A stretch of DNA of 27,632 nucleotides from Christensenellaceae bacterium (GTDB lineage Bacteria; Bacillota; Clostridia; Christensenellales; CAAEEZ01), in assembly GCA_020024085.1 (NCBI GenBank), contig JAHHUG010000008.1, positions 1-27,632 on the forward strand, given 5' to 3'. Below are positions 6,641-15,061 of this stretch, piece by piece. The translations under genes and the position numbers were made by a program. The notes beneath the pieces were generated by a model. The model had not been told where the DNA came from. It made no database searches and was given only the letters and a program-made list of their open reading frames with translations. Within the stretch, counting starts at the first letter, position 1, and the number at the start of each line of letters is the position of its first letter.

Positions 6641-7618
6641 TTATTTTCTTTGATTTAACACTTTAAGCATTAGTTTAGTCTTATCTGCCTCCGACAAGAA
6701 TGCAGAACGAACAGAATTGCATATCAATTTTTTCCTTATCTCATTATTTACTCCAAGCTTATTTTCAAGCAACTCAAACTCTTTATTAATTGTGGTATTA
6801 GAAACTGTCATATTATCGGTATTGATTGTAGCAAGTAAATTATTGTCAAGGAATTCAAAAAGTGGAAAATCTTTGATATTTTTGATTGCTTTTGTTTGAA
6901 GATTGCTTGTAGGACACATTTCTATTGCAATTTGTTTTTCCTTTACCTCATTCATAAGGTATTCTTCATTTCTCAAAGCTATTCCGTGTCCAATCCTAGA
7001 TGCACCAAAGTTGATAGCAGAACTTACACTTTCTACCCCATCAGCCTCGCCTGCATGGATAACAAAAGGCATACCTACACCCTTTGCTATTTCAAACAAA
7101 TACTTAAAGTCCTGTGTTTTGTATAGAGCCTCTGCTCCAGCAAGGTCGATTGCACATACACCTTTGCCAAGATACTTTCTGCCCACCTCAATAGTTTCGA
7201 TATTTTGTAGTTTATTTTCTACACCACCTCGCATACAACAAAGTATAACTTGTGCCTTAACAGAAAACACCCTATTAGCCTCGTTAAGTGCTAGTAGGAC
7301 AGCATTAACAACATTTTCTATACTAAGACCTAACCTAGTATGAAGTTGTGGTGCAAAGCGAATTTCTGCGTATGCCATTTTTCCCTTTTCTAGCCTTTCC
7401 ATCAAATGAAATGTGGCTTGCATTAAACTATCCTCAGTTTGAAGTAGTTTAATTGGCAAATCAAAGCAACCAAGGTACTCATTTAGACTATTGCAACTTG
7501 TGCATATTACCTGTTTTTTGATATCTTCAACCGATAAATCAATATGTTGTTGACTAGCTAAAGTATGCAAAAATTCTGGTTCTAGCGAACCATCTAAATG
7601 TAAATGTAAATCAATCAT
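6641..7618 (-). CDS. add: Adenosine deaminase
   Basis: Deaminates adenosine (or deoxyadenosine) to inosine in purine salvage. The 325 residues form a TIM-barrel amidohydrolase with zinc ligands in HLHLDGS (His5, His7), the HAGEADG motif at 188-194 (zinc His and catalytic Glu), RIGHG at 208-212 (His at the active site), CPTSN at 235-239, and NTDN at 266-269, where the Asp is the last metal ligand; many homologues read TDDP at the latter position. AGAGGT precedes the ATG at 7618. It lies 59 bp downstream of an ADP-ribosylglycohydrolase gene on the same strand, probably in one operon with pgsA. A related deaminase such as an aminodeoxyfutalosine or adenine deaminase is less likely. Confidence 0.88.
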   Translation of the reverse strand: MIDLHLHLDGSLEPEFLHTLASQQHIDLSVEDIKKQVICTSCNSLNEYLGCFDLPIKLLQTEDSLMQATFHLMERLEKGKMAYAEIRFAPQLHTRLGLSIENVVNAVLLALNEANRVFSVKAQVILCCMRGGVENKLQNIETIEVGRKYLGKGVCAIDLAGAEALYKTQDFKYLFEIAKGVGMPFVIHAGEADGVESVSSAINFGASRIGHGIALRNEEYLMNEVKEKQIAIEMCPTSNLQTKAIKNIKDFPLFEFLDNNLLATINTDNMTVSNTTINKEFELLENKLGVNNEIRKKLICNSVRSAFLSEADKTKLMLKVLNQRK

Positions 7619-7677
7619 TATTACCTCTTATCCATAGAAATAGATGTTTTATTGTGCAATTTTGATAAATAAACAAG

Positions 7678-8613
7678 CTATTTTGCGATTTCATTTATAA
7701 ATTTATCACATAAACTATAAACTAAATCCATATTTCTAATTTTATTTATCCACTCTTTATCAATGCCATCAACATTCAATAAACCAGCTAAAACACCAGT
7801 AACATTTGCAGTAGTATCGGTATCTTCTCCAAGGTTGACAGCAGTAAGAATAGCATCTTTAAAAGTGGCAGTATTATACGCAATATACAAACTAGATTCA
7901 AGAGTACTAACCACATAGGCGTTGCCCATTAACTCCGAAAGTGGCAAACTTAAAAAGTCTTTATCGAATACCCTATCAAAAGCATTATTTTTAACTAAAT
8001 CTTTTGCCTCGTTTATACCTTTAATAATTCCCTCTTTGCCTTCCTCGTTTAGCAAGTGTAAGCAAACCGAAACATATACTACACAAGCCGATTTGCTTAT
8101 ATCGTGAGCGTGTGTTAAGGCTGAAACATCTTTCACAAACTTGACAGCTTCACTATTGCTAAAAGCATTAACTCCATACAAATTATATAGGTAAACTGCT
8201 ATCGGGAAAATCCTCATCAAGCTACCATTTCCATTGTTATTTTCCCCTTTCTGCCCACAAATTGCTGTATTTAGGGTGGTTTTGTAGCTATTTAATGAAA
8301 GCCCTGTTGTGTTGCCGATGGAAAACATAAAGCCATCTTGAGTGTATTTACCATTCACTTGCCACTCAATAAAATTAAGCATCATTTTATCAAGATTTAG
8401 CTTTTTATCTACCACAGAATCAAGAGTTGCAAGCACCATACTTGAATCGTCTGACCAAGTTCCCATAGGCTTATTGTATGTGCCGTAGCCTATCATATCC
8501 AAGCACGGATTATACCTCATTTCGTTCTTTGACCTAAATTCATAAGGCACGCCAACAGCATCGCCTATTACTCCACCTACAACTCCTGCCTTTAATTTAT
8601 CTACTAATTGCAT
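7678..8613 (-). CDS. ADP-ribosylglycohydrolase family protein
   Basis: Cytosolic Mg2+-dependent hydrolase of the ARH/DraG family, which removes ADP-ribose from proteins or small molecules. The 311 residues are typical. Metal and substrate motifs are GVIGDAVGVPYEF (14-26), SDDSSM at 54-59 (first pair of metal Asp residues; family usually TDDT), the NGNGSLMRI stretch at 127-135, THAHD near 167, and GEDTDTTA at 262-269 (second metal site). The start has GGGGGA upstream. It sits between pgsA (21 bp) and add (59 bp) and no ADP-ribosyltransferase is nearby, so it probably acts on housekeeping or nucleotide-type ADP-ribose rather than in a dedicated toxin or nitrogenase system; that is an inference. 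Confidence 0.88.
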   Translation of the reverse strand: MQLVDKLKAGVVGGVIGDAVGVPYEFRSKNEMRYNPCLDMIGYGTYNKPMGTWSDDSSMVLATLDSVVDKKLNLDKMMLNFIEWQVNGKYTQDGFMFSIGNTTGLSLNSYKTTLNTAICGQKGENNNGNGSLMRIFPIAVYLYNLYGVNAFSNSEAVKFVKDVSALTHAHDISKSACVVYVSVCLHLLNEEGKEGIIKGINEAKDLVKNNAFDRVFDKDFLSLPLSELMGNAYVVSTLESSLYIAYNTATFKDAILTAVNLGEDTDTTANVTGVLAGLLNVDGIDKEWINKIRNMDLVYSLCDKFINEIAK

Positions 8614-8634
8614 AAAAATCCCCCTTTTACTAAA

Positions 8635-9213
8635 CTAATCGTTATCAAATAGCACTTGCTTATTTTTTACTATATAATTTATTCCCGAAATCACCGTAAG
8701 CAATGTTGCCAAACTAAAAAATGCGATACCTATTATCCAAAAAACCTTTGATAATACAATATTGCTACTTGCACAAGGTGTAAGCATTAGCCATGTTAAA
8801 CCAAAAAATGTGCTTGCCGTTTTGTATTTTCCTAGTTTATCTGCTCCAATCACAATGCCTTTGGTTGCTGCAATTTGCCTAAATACACCTATAATAAACT
8901 CCCTAGATAGTATTATTGTAACGGTAATTAGTGCATAATAAGGCAAACTAAATGCTCCTATTTCCATTACTATCATAATCCCTGCGACCGTCAACATTTT
9001 ATCTGCAATAGGGTCAAGAAATTTGCCAAGTGCTGTTACTTGCCCTGTTCTTCTTGCCATTTTGCCATCTACAAAATCGGTCATTACTGCAAGCACAAAC
9101 AAAATAGTCATCGGTATATAATAGTATGGCATCACACTATTTAAGCAACAAAATAATACTATTACTGGTATAAGCAGTATTCTAGATAATGTAATTTTTG
9201 TTGGTAAATTCAT
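8635..9213 (-). CDS. pgsA: CDP-diacylglycerol--glycerol-3-phosphate 3-phosphatidyltransferase
   Basis: Membrane enzyme making phosphatidylglycerol phosphate, the committed step to phosphatidylglycerol. The 192 residues show the full CDP-alcohol phosphotransferase signature DGxxARx8GxxxDxxxD: Asp49-Gly50, Ala53-Arg54, Gly63, Asp67 and Asp71. Hydrophobic segments occur at about 10-25, 30-45, 75-95, 125-145 and 155-180. The N-terminus NLPTKITLSRI is characteristic of PgsA. GGGAGG lies 8 nt upstream of the ATG. It is the first gene of the likely pgsA-ARH-add unit, which is an odd mixture of phospholipid and nucleoside functions. Confidence 0.92.
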   Translation of the reverse strand: MNLPTKITLSRILLIPVIVLFCCLNSVMPYYYIPMTILFVLAVMTDFVDGKMARRTGQVTALGKFLDPIADKMLTVAGIMIVMEIGAFSLPYYALITVTIILSREFIIGVFRQIAATKGIVIGADKLGKYKTASTFFGLTWLMLTPCASSNIVLSKVFWIIGIAFFSLATLLTVISGINYIVKNKQVLFDND

Positions 9214-9232
9214 TTTTTATTCCTCCCAGATA

Positions 9233-9261
9233 ATTATAACACGATATAAATATATATTAAT
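9233..9261 (-). promoter_or_regulatory. Probable extended -10 promoter for pgsA
   Basis: TGTTATAAT (extended -10, TATAAT at 9238-9233) about 20 nt before the pgsA start; the -35 region (ATTAAT, 9261-9256) is poor. Confidence 0.4.
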
Positions 9262-9354
9262 AGAAATATTAAAAATTAACTATTGATAGTCATTACACAA
9301 CTGTAAAACATAGTATATATCGGTTTTATTACACAAATTATTACTAAATGATAT

Positions 9355-9380
9355 AAAAAAAGCAGACAAAATGCCTGCTT
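9355..9380 (-). terminator. Intrinsic terminator closing the polyamine operon
   Basis: Minus-strand stem AAGCAGGC/GTCTGCTT (one G-U pair), 5-nt loop, then seven U, about 55 bp past the nspC stop codon. Confidence 0.85.
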
Positions 9381-9435
9381 TATTATTTTCTGTTTTTAAT
9401 TGTATGTTTATATTTATCAAATAAAAAATATTTAC

Positions 9436-10545
9436 CTATGATAATCTATTTTTGAAATCCAAATATCCAAATTCCTTGATAAGTTTGATATTTTCCCCTT
9501 GTTTAAGTGCAATCGAAGGCAATTTCATACCATTAAAAGTGTTATTTTTTACCATTGAGTAAATAGCCATATCCAAAAATACAAGTTTGTCCCCCTCTTT
9601 AAGTGGATTATCAAAACTATAATCGCCAATAATATCTCCAGCAAGACAAGTAGGACCACCAAGTCGATAAGTATATTTCTTTTCGTTAGGCTCGCCTGCC
9701 CCAACAATATTTGGACGATAAGGCATTTCTAGTACATCAGGCATATGACAAGCTGCTGAAGCATCTAAAATCGCAATATCCATACCATTATGAATAGTAT
9801 CAACAACCTCTGCTACAAGGTAACCTGCATTAAGAGCAATCGCCTCGCCCGGCTCAAGATAAACATCTACATTGTATCTACTTTTGAATTCCTTGATTAC
9901 TTCAATAAGCCTTTCTCTATCATAGTCGTCTCTTGTGATATGGTGTCCACCACCGAAATTTACCCATTTCATTTGTGGGATAAACTCCTTAAAGTTCTCC
10001 TCAAAGCCCTTAAGCACTCTTTCAAGTGGCTCAACATTTTGTTCACACAAACAATGGAAATGTAGTCCCTCAATTCCCTCAAGTAAATCTGGTCTAAAGT
10101 TAGCTTTTGTTACACCTAGTCTGCTAAATTTACCAGCCGGGTCATACATCTCGTGCTCACCAACAGACACCTCTGGATTAACCCTAATTCCACAAGATAC
10201 ACCGTGCTTAAGTGCAACATCTTTGTACTTTGTCCATTGATTAAAACTATTGAATAACATATGGCTACATAGTGAACAAATCTCCTCAATTTCGCTATCA
10301 ATATAGGCAGGAGAGAAGATATGTGCTTCGCCATCAAACTCCTCAACTGCAAGCTTTAGTTCGTATAGTCCACTAGCAGTTGCACCAGATAAATATTTGC
10401 TAATTAGTGGATAGGTACAAAATGCAGAATAGGCTTTTTCGGCAAGTAAAATTTTTGCACCCGACCTATCTTGAACATCTTTAAGTATCTCTAAATTAGC
10501 TTTCAATTTATCTTCATCTATCAAATAATATGGAGTTTTAATCAT
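9436..10545 (-). CDS. nspC: Carboxy(nor)spermidine decarboxylase
   Basis: PLP-dependent decarboxylase of the alanine-racemase fold that removes CO2 from carboxyspermidine or carboxynorspermidine, the last step of the aspartate-semialdehyde polyamine route. The 369 residues start TPYYLIDEDKLKANLEIL, and the PLP lysine is Lys37 in LLAEKAYSAF. Also visible are NFGGGHHITR, the YLEPGEAI motif, and the C-terminal CLAGD and DMAIYSMVKNNTFNGM segments that are characteristic of NspC. GAGGAAAT precedes the ATG. It follows the carboxyspermidine dehydrogenase gene after 140 bp containing a hairpin. Given the neighbours, its substrate could instead be carboxyaminopropylagmatine. Confidence 0.9.
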   Translation of the reverse strand: MIKTPYYLIDEDKLKANLEILKDVQDRSGAKILLAEKAYSAFCTYPLISKYLSGATASGLYELKLAVEEFDGEAHIFSPAYIDSEIEEICSLCSHMLFNSFNQWTKYKDVALKHGVSCGIRVNPEVSVGEHEMYDPAGKFSRLGVTKANFRPDLLEGIEGLHFHCLCEQNVEPLERVLKGFEENFKEFIPQMKWVNFGGGHHITRDDYDRERLIEVIKEFKSRYNVDVYLEPGEAIALNAGYLVAEVVDTIHNGMDIAILDASAACHMPDVLEMPYRPNIVGAGEPNEKKYTYRLGGPTCLAGDIIGDYSFDNPLKEGDKLVFLDMAIYSMVKNNTFNGMKLPSIALKQGENIKLIKEFGYLDFKNRLS

Positions 10546-10630
10546 TATATTTCCTCACAAAAAAACATTTATATCAACAAAATAACGACTTTATAATAAT
10601 ATTTCAGCGAATAAACCCTTTATTTTGCAT

Positions 10631-10654
10631 AAAGGCTACTTTTCAGTAGCCCTT
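10631..10654 (-). repeat. Hairpin between the carboxyspermidine dehydrogenase and nspC genes
   Basis: Minus-strand AAGGGCTACT, GAAA loop, AGTAGCCTTT: a 10-bp stem with one G-U pair and a stable GNRA-type tetraloop. The following UUUAUGC is a weak U-tract, so it may be a partial terminator or an mRNA-stability element that lowers nspC expression relative to the genes before it. Confidence 0.6.
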
Positions 10655-10685
10655 ACAAAAAACCTTTATAATTACAAATTATATC

Positions 10686-11888
10686 CTAGTCAACTAGCAC
10701 TGGGTTGAAGTCCTCTTCCCAAGGTAAGCCCCATTTGTTTAGTGCGTCCATAAATGGGTCTGGGTCAAATTCCTCAATATTATGAACACCTGGAGTAGTC
10801 CATTTACCAGTTAAAATCATCATTGCACCAATCATTGCAGGAACACCTGTTGTGTATGAAACGGCTTGAGATTCAACCTCTTTGTAGCACTCCTCGTGGT
10901 CACAAATATTGTATAGATAGTAGGTCTTATCCTTGCCATCTTTTTTACCTCTAAAGATACAACCGATGTTTGTTTTACCCTTTGTTCTTGGACCAAGGCT
11001 AGCTGGGTCTGGAAGAACAGCTTTCAAGAATTGTAGTGGAACAATCTCCTTACCTTCGTACATAATTGGCTCAATAGATGTCATACCAACATTCTCCAAG
11101 CACTTTAAGTGAGTAAGATAGCTTTGACCAAAAGTCATAAAGAAACGAATTCTCTTGATGCCTTTAATGTTTAGAGCAAGAGACTCAAGCTCCTCGTGGT
11201 GAAGTAGGTACATATCCTTCATACCAACACCCTTGAAGTTGTATTCTCTCTTTATCTCCATAGGTTCTGTTTCAACCCATTTGCCATCTTCCCAATAACT
11301 ACCCTTTGCTGAAACCTCACGAATGTTGATTTCTGGGTTAAAGTTTGTTGCAAAAGGATAACCGTGGTCGCCACCATTGCAATCAAGAATATCAATATAG
11401 TTAATCTCATCGAACTCGTGTTTCATAGCATAAGCTGAAAATACACTTGTTACACCTGGGTCAAATCCACTACCAAGAAGTCCTACAATACCAGCATCTT
11501 CAAACTTCTTTTTGTAAGCCCATTGCCACTTGTATTCGAACTTTGCAGTGTCCTCAGGTTCATAGTTTGCAGTATCTACATAGTGAACTTTTGTAGCTAG
11601 GCAAGCGTCCATAATGGTCAAATCTTGATATGGTAATGCTAGGTTTAATACAAGTTCTGGCTTGAAATCATTGATTAAAGCAATAAGCTCATCAACATTA
11701 TTTGCATCAACACTTGCAGTATGAATAATAGTTTTTGTTTTACCCTCTAGTTTAGCCTTTAGTTTGTCGCATTTTGACTTTGTACGGCTAGCAATCATAA
11801 TTTCAGTAAAAACATCACTATTTTGACAACATTTGTGAATTGCTACACTAGCAACTCCTCCACAACCAATAATTAATACTTTTGACAT
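10686..11888 (-). CDS. Carboxyspermidine dehydrogenase (saccharopine dehydrogenase-like)
   Basis: NAD(P)H-dependent enzyme of the Lys1/saccharopine dehydrogenase family that reductively joins aspartate beta-semialdehyde to a diamine (putrescine, diaminopropane or possibly agmatine). The 400 residues open with the Rossmann motif VLIIGCGGVA (4-13), followed by an SRTKSKCDKL stretch typical of this family, then the GLLGSGFDPGVTSVF segment and a C-terminal GVPAMIGAMMILTGKW. The start is taken at 11888 because AGGAGG lies 7 nt upstream; an in-frame ATG at 11912 would overlap speB and lacks this site. The ribosome site overlaps the speB stop codon, implying coupled translation. Its product feeds NspC. 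The diamine acceptor is unresolved. Confidence 0.88.
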   Translation of the reverse strand: MSKVLIIGCGGVASVAIHKCCQNSDVFTEIMIASRTKSKCDKLKAKLEGKTKTIIHTASVDANNVDELIALINDFKPELVLNLALPYQDLTIMDACLATKVHYVDTANYEPEDTAKFEYKWQWAYKKKFEDAGIVGLLGSGFDPGVTSVFSAYAMKHEFDEINYIDILDCNGGDHGYPFATNFNPEINIREVSAKGSYWEDGKWVETEPMEIKREYNFKGVGMKDMYLLHHEELESLALNIKGIKRIRFFMTFGQSYLTHLKCLENVGMTSIEPIMYEGKEIVPLQFLKAVLPDPASLGPRTKGKTNIGCIFRGKKDGKDKTYYLYNICDHEECYKEVESQAVSYTTGVPAMIGAMMILTGKWTTPGVHNIEEFDPDPFMDALNKWGLPWEEDFNPVLVD

Positions 11889-11898
11889 ATTTATCCTC

Positions 11899-12750
11899 CT
11901 AACTAATTGCAAGTAATAATTCTCTTAAAGTTTTGCAAGCAAGGGCAGTTGAACTACCACTCGCATCAAGCATTGGTGCAAGCTCTACCATATCAATACC
12001 TATGATATCAAGAGTGCATACTTTTTTGATAGCATCTAGTAAATCTAGCCAAGTTACTCCTCCAGCCTCTGGTGTACCTGTTCCTGAAAAAACCGAAGTA
12101 TCTAGTACATCAAGGTCAATTGTAAAGTAAACTTTTTTGCCCTTTAATTTTGCTACAATATCATCTAGTGTATCAAAATTAAATTTATTCATATAGGTGT
12201 TACCTAATGCAGAAAACTCAAATTCAGGTCTATCCCCCGAACGAATACCAAATTGAAAAATCCTATCCTTTCCTAATAGGTCAAAGCATCTACGAATAAC
12301 TGCTGCGTGAGATAACTCTGTACCTAAATACTCTTGTCTAAGGTCGCAATGGGCATCAAAATGAATGATATAAAAATCTTCATATTTATCCTTAAGTGCC
12401 TCTACTTGAGCAAGTGTAACAAGGTGTTCGCCACCAAGCAAAACCGGTATCTTATTATCTTTGATAATCTCGGCTGAAACCTCTTTTATCATATCCAAAC
12501 TTCTTCTTGTATCGCCAAAAGGAAGCTCGATATCGCCGTAGTCGAATATATTATAATCGGTCAAATCTTTATCTTGATAAGGGCTATATGTCTCGATACC
12601 AAACGACTCGTTTCTAATAGCAGCAGGACCAAATCTTGCACCTGGTCTAAATGATGTGGTGCTATCAAATGGAGCACCATATATTACCACATTCGCATCT
12701 TTATAGTCGCTTTCTGCACCTATAAACCCTTGAAAATTACTTTTCAACAT
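11899..12750 (-). CDS. speB: Agmatinase-family ureohydrolase
   Basis: Binuclear Mn2+ hydrolase that releases urea from agmatine (giving putrescine) or from aminopropylagmatine (giving spermidine). The 283 residues carry GGEH at 106-109, FDAHCD at 131-136 and DLDVLD at 212-217, which supply the metal ligands, as well as the RPGARFGP signature at 35-42. ATG at 12750 overlaps the speE stop codon by 14 bp, with AGGAG 10 nt upstream. Its position directly after speE fits an aminopropylagmatine ureohydrolase role, as in bacteria and archaea that aminopropylate agmatine first. It is the only ureohydrolase in the operon, so it must act after SpeA whichever order is used. Confidence 0.92.
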   Translation of the reverse strand: MLKSNFQGFIGAESDYKDANVVIYGAPFDSTTSFRPGARFGPAAIRNESFGIETYSPYQDKDLTDYNIFDYGDIELPFGDTRRSLDMIKEVSAEIIKDNKIPVLLGGEHLVTLAQVEALKDKYEDFYIIHFDAHCDLRQEYLGTELSHAAVIRRCFDLLGKDRIFQFGIRSGDRPEFEFSALGNTYMNKFNFDTLDDIVAKLKGKKVYFTIDLDVLDTSVFSGTGTPEAGGVTWLDLLDAIKKVCTLDIIGIDMVELAPMLDASGSSTALACKTLRELLLAIS

Positions 12751-13588
12751 TTTCTAACAACTCCTGTACATAGTTTGGTAAAGCAAAACAAGCCTTGTGA
12801 AGTTTGGTATTATAATACTTAGTTTTAATACCCAAACTGTTCCACTCATCTGCTCTTACATCTAGTGGATTATACTTCTTTGTAGCAAATCCAAATAGCC
12901 AATGACCTGATGGATAGGTAGGGATATGTGCTTGGTAAACTCTACATTTATCAAACGATTCCACAATCCTTTTATGAGCCCTTTGCATAGCTACTGCATC
13001 ATCGTGATAGAATGGGCTTTCGTGTTGATTTACCATAATGCCATCTTCCTTAAGGGCCTTAAAGCAATTACCATAGAACTCCTTTGTGAATAGTCCCTCG
13101 CCTGGTCCAAATGGGTCAGTGCTGTCAACGATAATTAGGTCGTATTCGTTCTCAATTTTCCTTACAAACTTTAGACCATCTTGGTAAAAAATATGCACTC
13201 TAGGGTCATCGAACTTTGAAGCAGTAAATGGAAGATACTTTTTTGCAACCTCGATTACCATTTCATCAATTTCCACTACATCAATATTTTTAACGGTGTC
13301 ATACTTTGTAAGCTCCCTTACAACACCACCATCTCCTGCACCAATTACAAGGATATTTTCTGCATGAGGGTGTACTGCCATAGGAACATGAGTAATCATT
13401 TCGTGGTAAATAAATTCGTCCTTTTCGGTTAGCATCATATAGCCATCAAGGGTCAAAAATCTACCAAACTCCTTTGAGTCAAACACATCTATTCTTTGAA
13501 AATCGCTTTGTGCACTAAATAATTGTTTATCTACTTTAATACTTAATTTCACATTCTTAGTATGAAACTCTGAAAACCATAAATCCAT
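12737..13588 (-). CDS. speE: Polyamine aminopropyltransferase (spermidine synthase)
   Basis: Transfers the aminopropyl group of decarboxylated S-adenosylmethionine to putrescine or agmatine. The 283 residues match the bacterial SpeE length. N-terminal beta-domain motifs include GRFLTLDGYMMLTEKDEFIY; the catalytic domain shows YHEM at 61-64, the nucleotide-binding GAGDGG at 83-88, the VVEID motif near 104-108 for the adenosine ribose, and the DSTDPFGPGEGLF active-site loop near 151-163. GGGGGT precedes the ATG. It lies 10 bp after speA and overlaps speB. Acceptor preference is uncertain: the adjacent ureohydrolase makes agmatine plausible. Confidence 0.93.
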   Translation of the reverse strand: MDLWFSEFHTKNVKLSIKVDKQLFSAQSDFQRIDVFDSKEFGRFLTLDGYMMLTEKDEFIYHEMITHVPMAVHPHAENILVIGAGDGGVVRELTKYDTVKNIDVVEIDEMVIEVAKKYLPFTASKFDDPRVHIFYQDGLKFVRKIENEYDLIIVDSTDPFGPGEGLFTKEFYGNCFKALKEDGIMVNQHESPFYHDDAVAMQRAHKRIVESFDKCRVYQAHIPTYPSGHWLFGFATKKYNPLDVRADEWNSLGIKTKYYNTKLHKACFALPNYVQELLENVEK

Positions 13589-13597
13589 ATTTACCCC

Positions 13598-15061
13598 CTA
13601 TTTAAGTACATTAATATAATTTACTTCTAGGTCCTCCGAACCAGTTAGGTTGCAACCTTTTTGCTTACAATACTCAATATGCTCAACAATCTCATCGGTA
13701 ATATATTCGCCTGGAGCAAGTATTGGTATTCCTGGTGGATAGCACATTACAAATTCGCCTGAAATCCTGCCTATTGCCATTTTTAGAGGCATACTCTCCT
13801 TGTTTGCATAGAAAGCATCTTGAGGAGAAACTTTAACTTCGGGCATTACATACTTGTATTGCATAATTGTTGACCTTGGCTTATTGTATCTTCTTTTTAT
13901 CTCTTGAAGAGCACTAATAAGTCTTTCGATATCAGCCTTTCTATCGCCTACTGAAACATAAGCTAGGATATTACCCAAATCGCCAAACTCCACTTGTATA
14001 TCGTACTCATCACGAAGAATATCATATACTTCAATACCAGTAAGTCCAGTATCTAGTGTATTTACACATAGTTTTGTGGTATCAAAATCGTAAATGCTTG
14101 TACCATTGATTAGCTCTTCGCCAAAAGCATAGTAGCCACCAATTTGGTTAATCTCGTTTCTAGCGTATTGAACCATATCAATTACTTCATCAAAGATTTT
14201 TTCGCCATTAAGAGCCATATTTCTTCGTGCCATATCCAAACTTGCCATTAGTAGATAACTACCTGATGTGGTTTGAGTAAGGTTGATAATTTGACGGATA
14301 TAATCCTCATTCATACTTTTGCCAACTAGCAAAAATGAACTTTGAGTAAGCGAACCACCCGACTTATGCATAGAAACAGCAGCAAGGTCTGCACCTGCCT
14401 CCATTGCTGAAGGTGGCATTTTACTGCTAAAGTAAAAGTGTGTGCCGTGAGCCTCATCAACTATTACCTTGATATTGTGTCTATGGCATAATTCAACCAC
14501 AGCCTTTAGGTTTGAACAAATACCGTGATAGGTAGGGTTATTGATAAATAACGCTTTTGAATCAAGGTTTTCAAGAATAGTATGTTCGATATCCTCTAGG
14601 TTCATACCAAGAGGTATACCAAGGTTAGACTCTATTTGAGGGTTGATATATACTGGTATTGCACCACACAAAATAAGTGCATTAATAACACTACGATGCA
14701 CATTTCTAGGAACAATAATCTTGTCGCCTCTTTTAACAACAGCAAAAATCATAGCTTGTACACTAGAAGTTGTACCACCAACCATAAAAAATGCTGCTTT
14801 AGAGTGAAATGCATCTGCTGCAAGCTCCTCTGCATCTTTAATAACTGATACAGGGTGGCAAAGGTTATCAAGAGGTTTCATAGAGTTGACATCAATACTC
14901 ATAGCCTTTTCGCCAAGGTATTTTGTAAGGTTTTTATCTGCTCTACCTCTTTTATGACCAGGCACATCAAAAGGAACTAGCCTTGCTGCCTTCATTTCCT
15001 CTAATGCCTCAATTATAGGCATTCTATCTTGATTTAACTTATTAGTAAACATTTGTACCAC
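13598..15061 (-). CDS. speA: Arginine/lysine/ornithine decarboxylase, fold type I, probably arginine
   Basis: PLP enzyme of the Orn/Lys/Arg decarboxylase class I family, likely making agmatine from arginine here. The chain is about 484-487 residues, the short Firmicute form without the N-terminal wing domain. Motifs visible are DVPGHKRGR (32-40), the TTSSVQAMIF segment, VDEAHG (201-206) and the PLP-lysine motif SMHKSGGSLTQS (Lys233 counted from the GTG). The C-terminal domain contains YPPGIPILAPGE. The start is uncertain: GTG at 15061 or ATG at 15052, both overlapping the end of speD and neither with a good ribosome site, which suggests coupling to speD translation. The presence of an agmatinase downstream favours arginine, but lysine cannot be excluded. 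Confidence 0.88.
   Translation of the reverse strand: MVQMFTNKLNQDRMPIIEALEEMKAARLVPFDVPGHKRGRADKNLTKYLGEKAMSIDVNSMKPLDNLCHPVSVIKDAEELAADAFHSKAAFFMVGGTTSSVQAMIFAVVKRGDKIIVPRNVHRSVINALILCGAIPVYINPQIESNLGIPLGMNLEDIEHTILENLDSKALFINNPTYHGICSNLKAVVELCHRHNIKVIVDEAHGTHFYFSSKMPPSAMEAGADLAAVSMHKSGGSLTQSSFLLVGKSMNEDYIRQIINLTQTTSGSYLLMASLDMARRNMALNGEKIFDEVIDMVQYARNEINQIGGYYAFGEELINGTSIYDFDTTKLCVNTLDTGLTGIEVYDILRDEYDIQVEFGDLGNILAYVSVGDRKADIERLISALQEIKRRYNKPRSTIMQYKYVMPEVKVSPQDAFYANKESMPLKMAIGRISGEFVMCYPPGIPILAPGEYITDEIVEHIEYCKQKGCNLTGSEDLEVNYINVLK

Noticed and set aside
6903..7343. 146-codon open frame on the plus strand inside add
   Set aside because: Antisense to a well-conserved adenosine deaminase; serine/leucine-rich composition typical of a shadow frame.
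9935..10240. 101-codon open frame opposite nspC, and the 10116-10352 frame in the same region
   Set aside because: Both overlap the conserved nspC coding sequence and show no recognisable domain.
11889..11912. ATG at 11912 as the start of the carboxyspermidine dehydrogenase
   Set aside because: It overlaps speB and has no ribosome site; the 11888 ATG begins the conserved Rossmann strand and follows AGGAGG.
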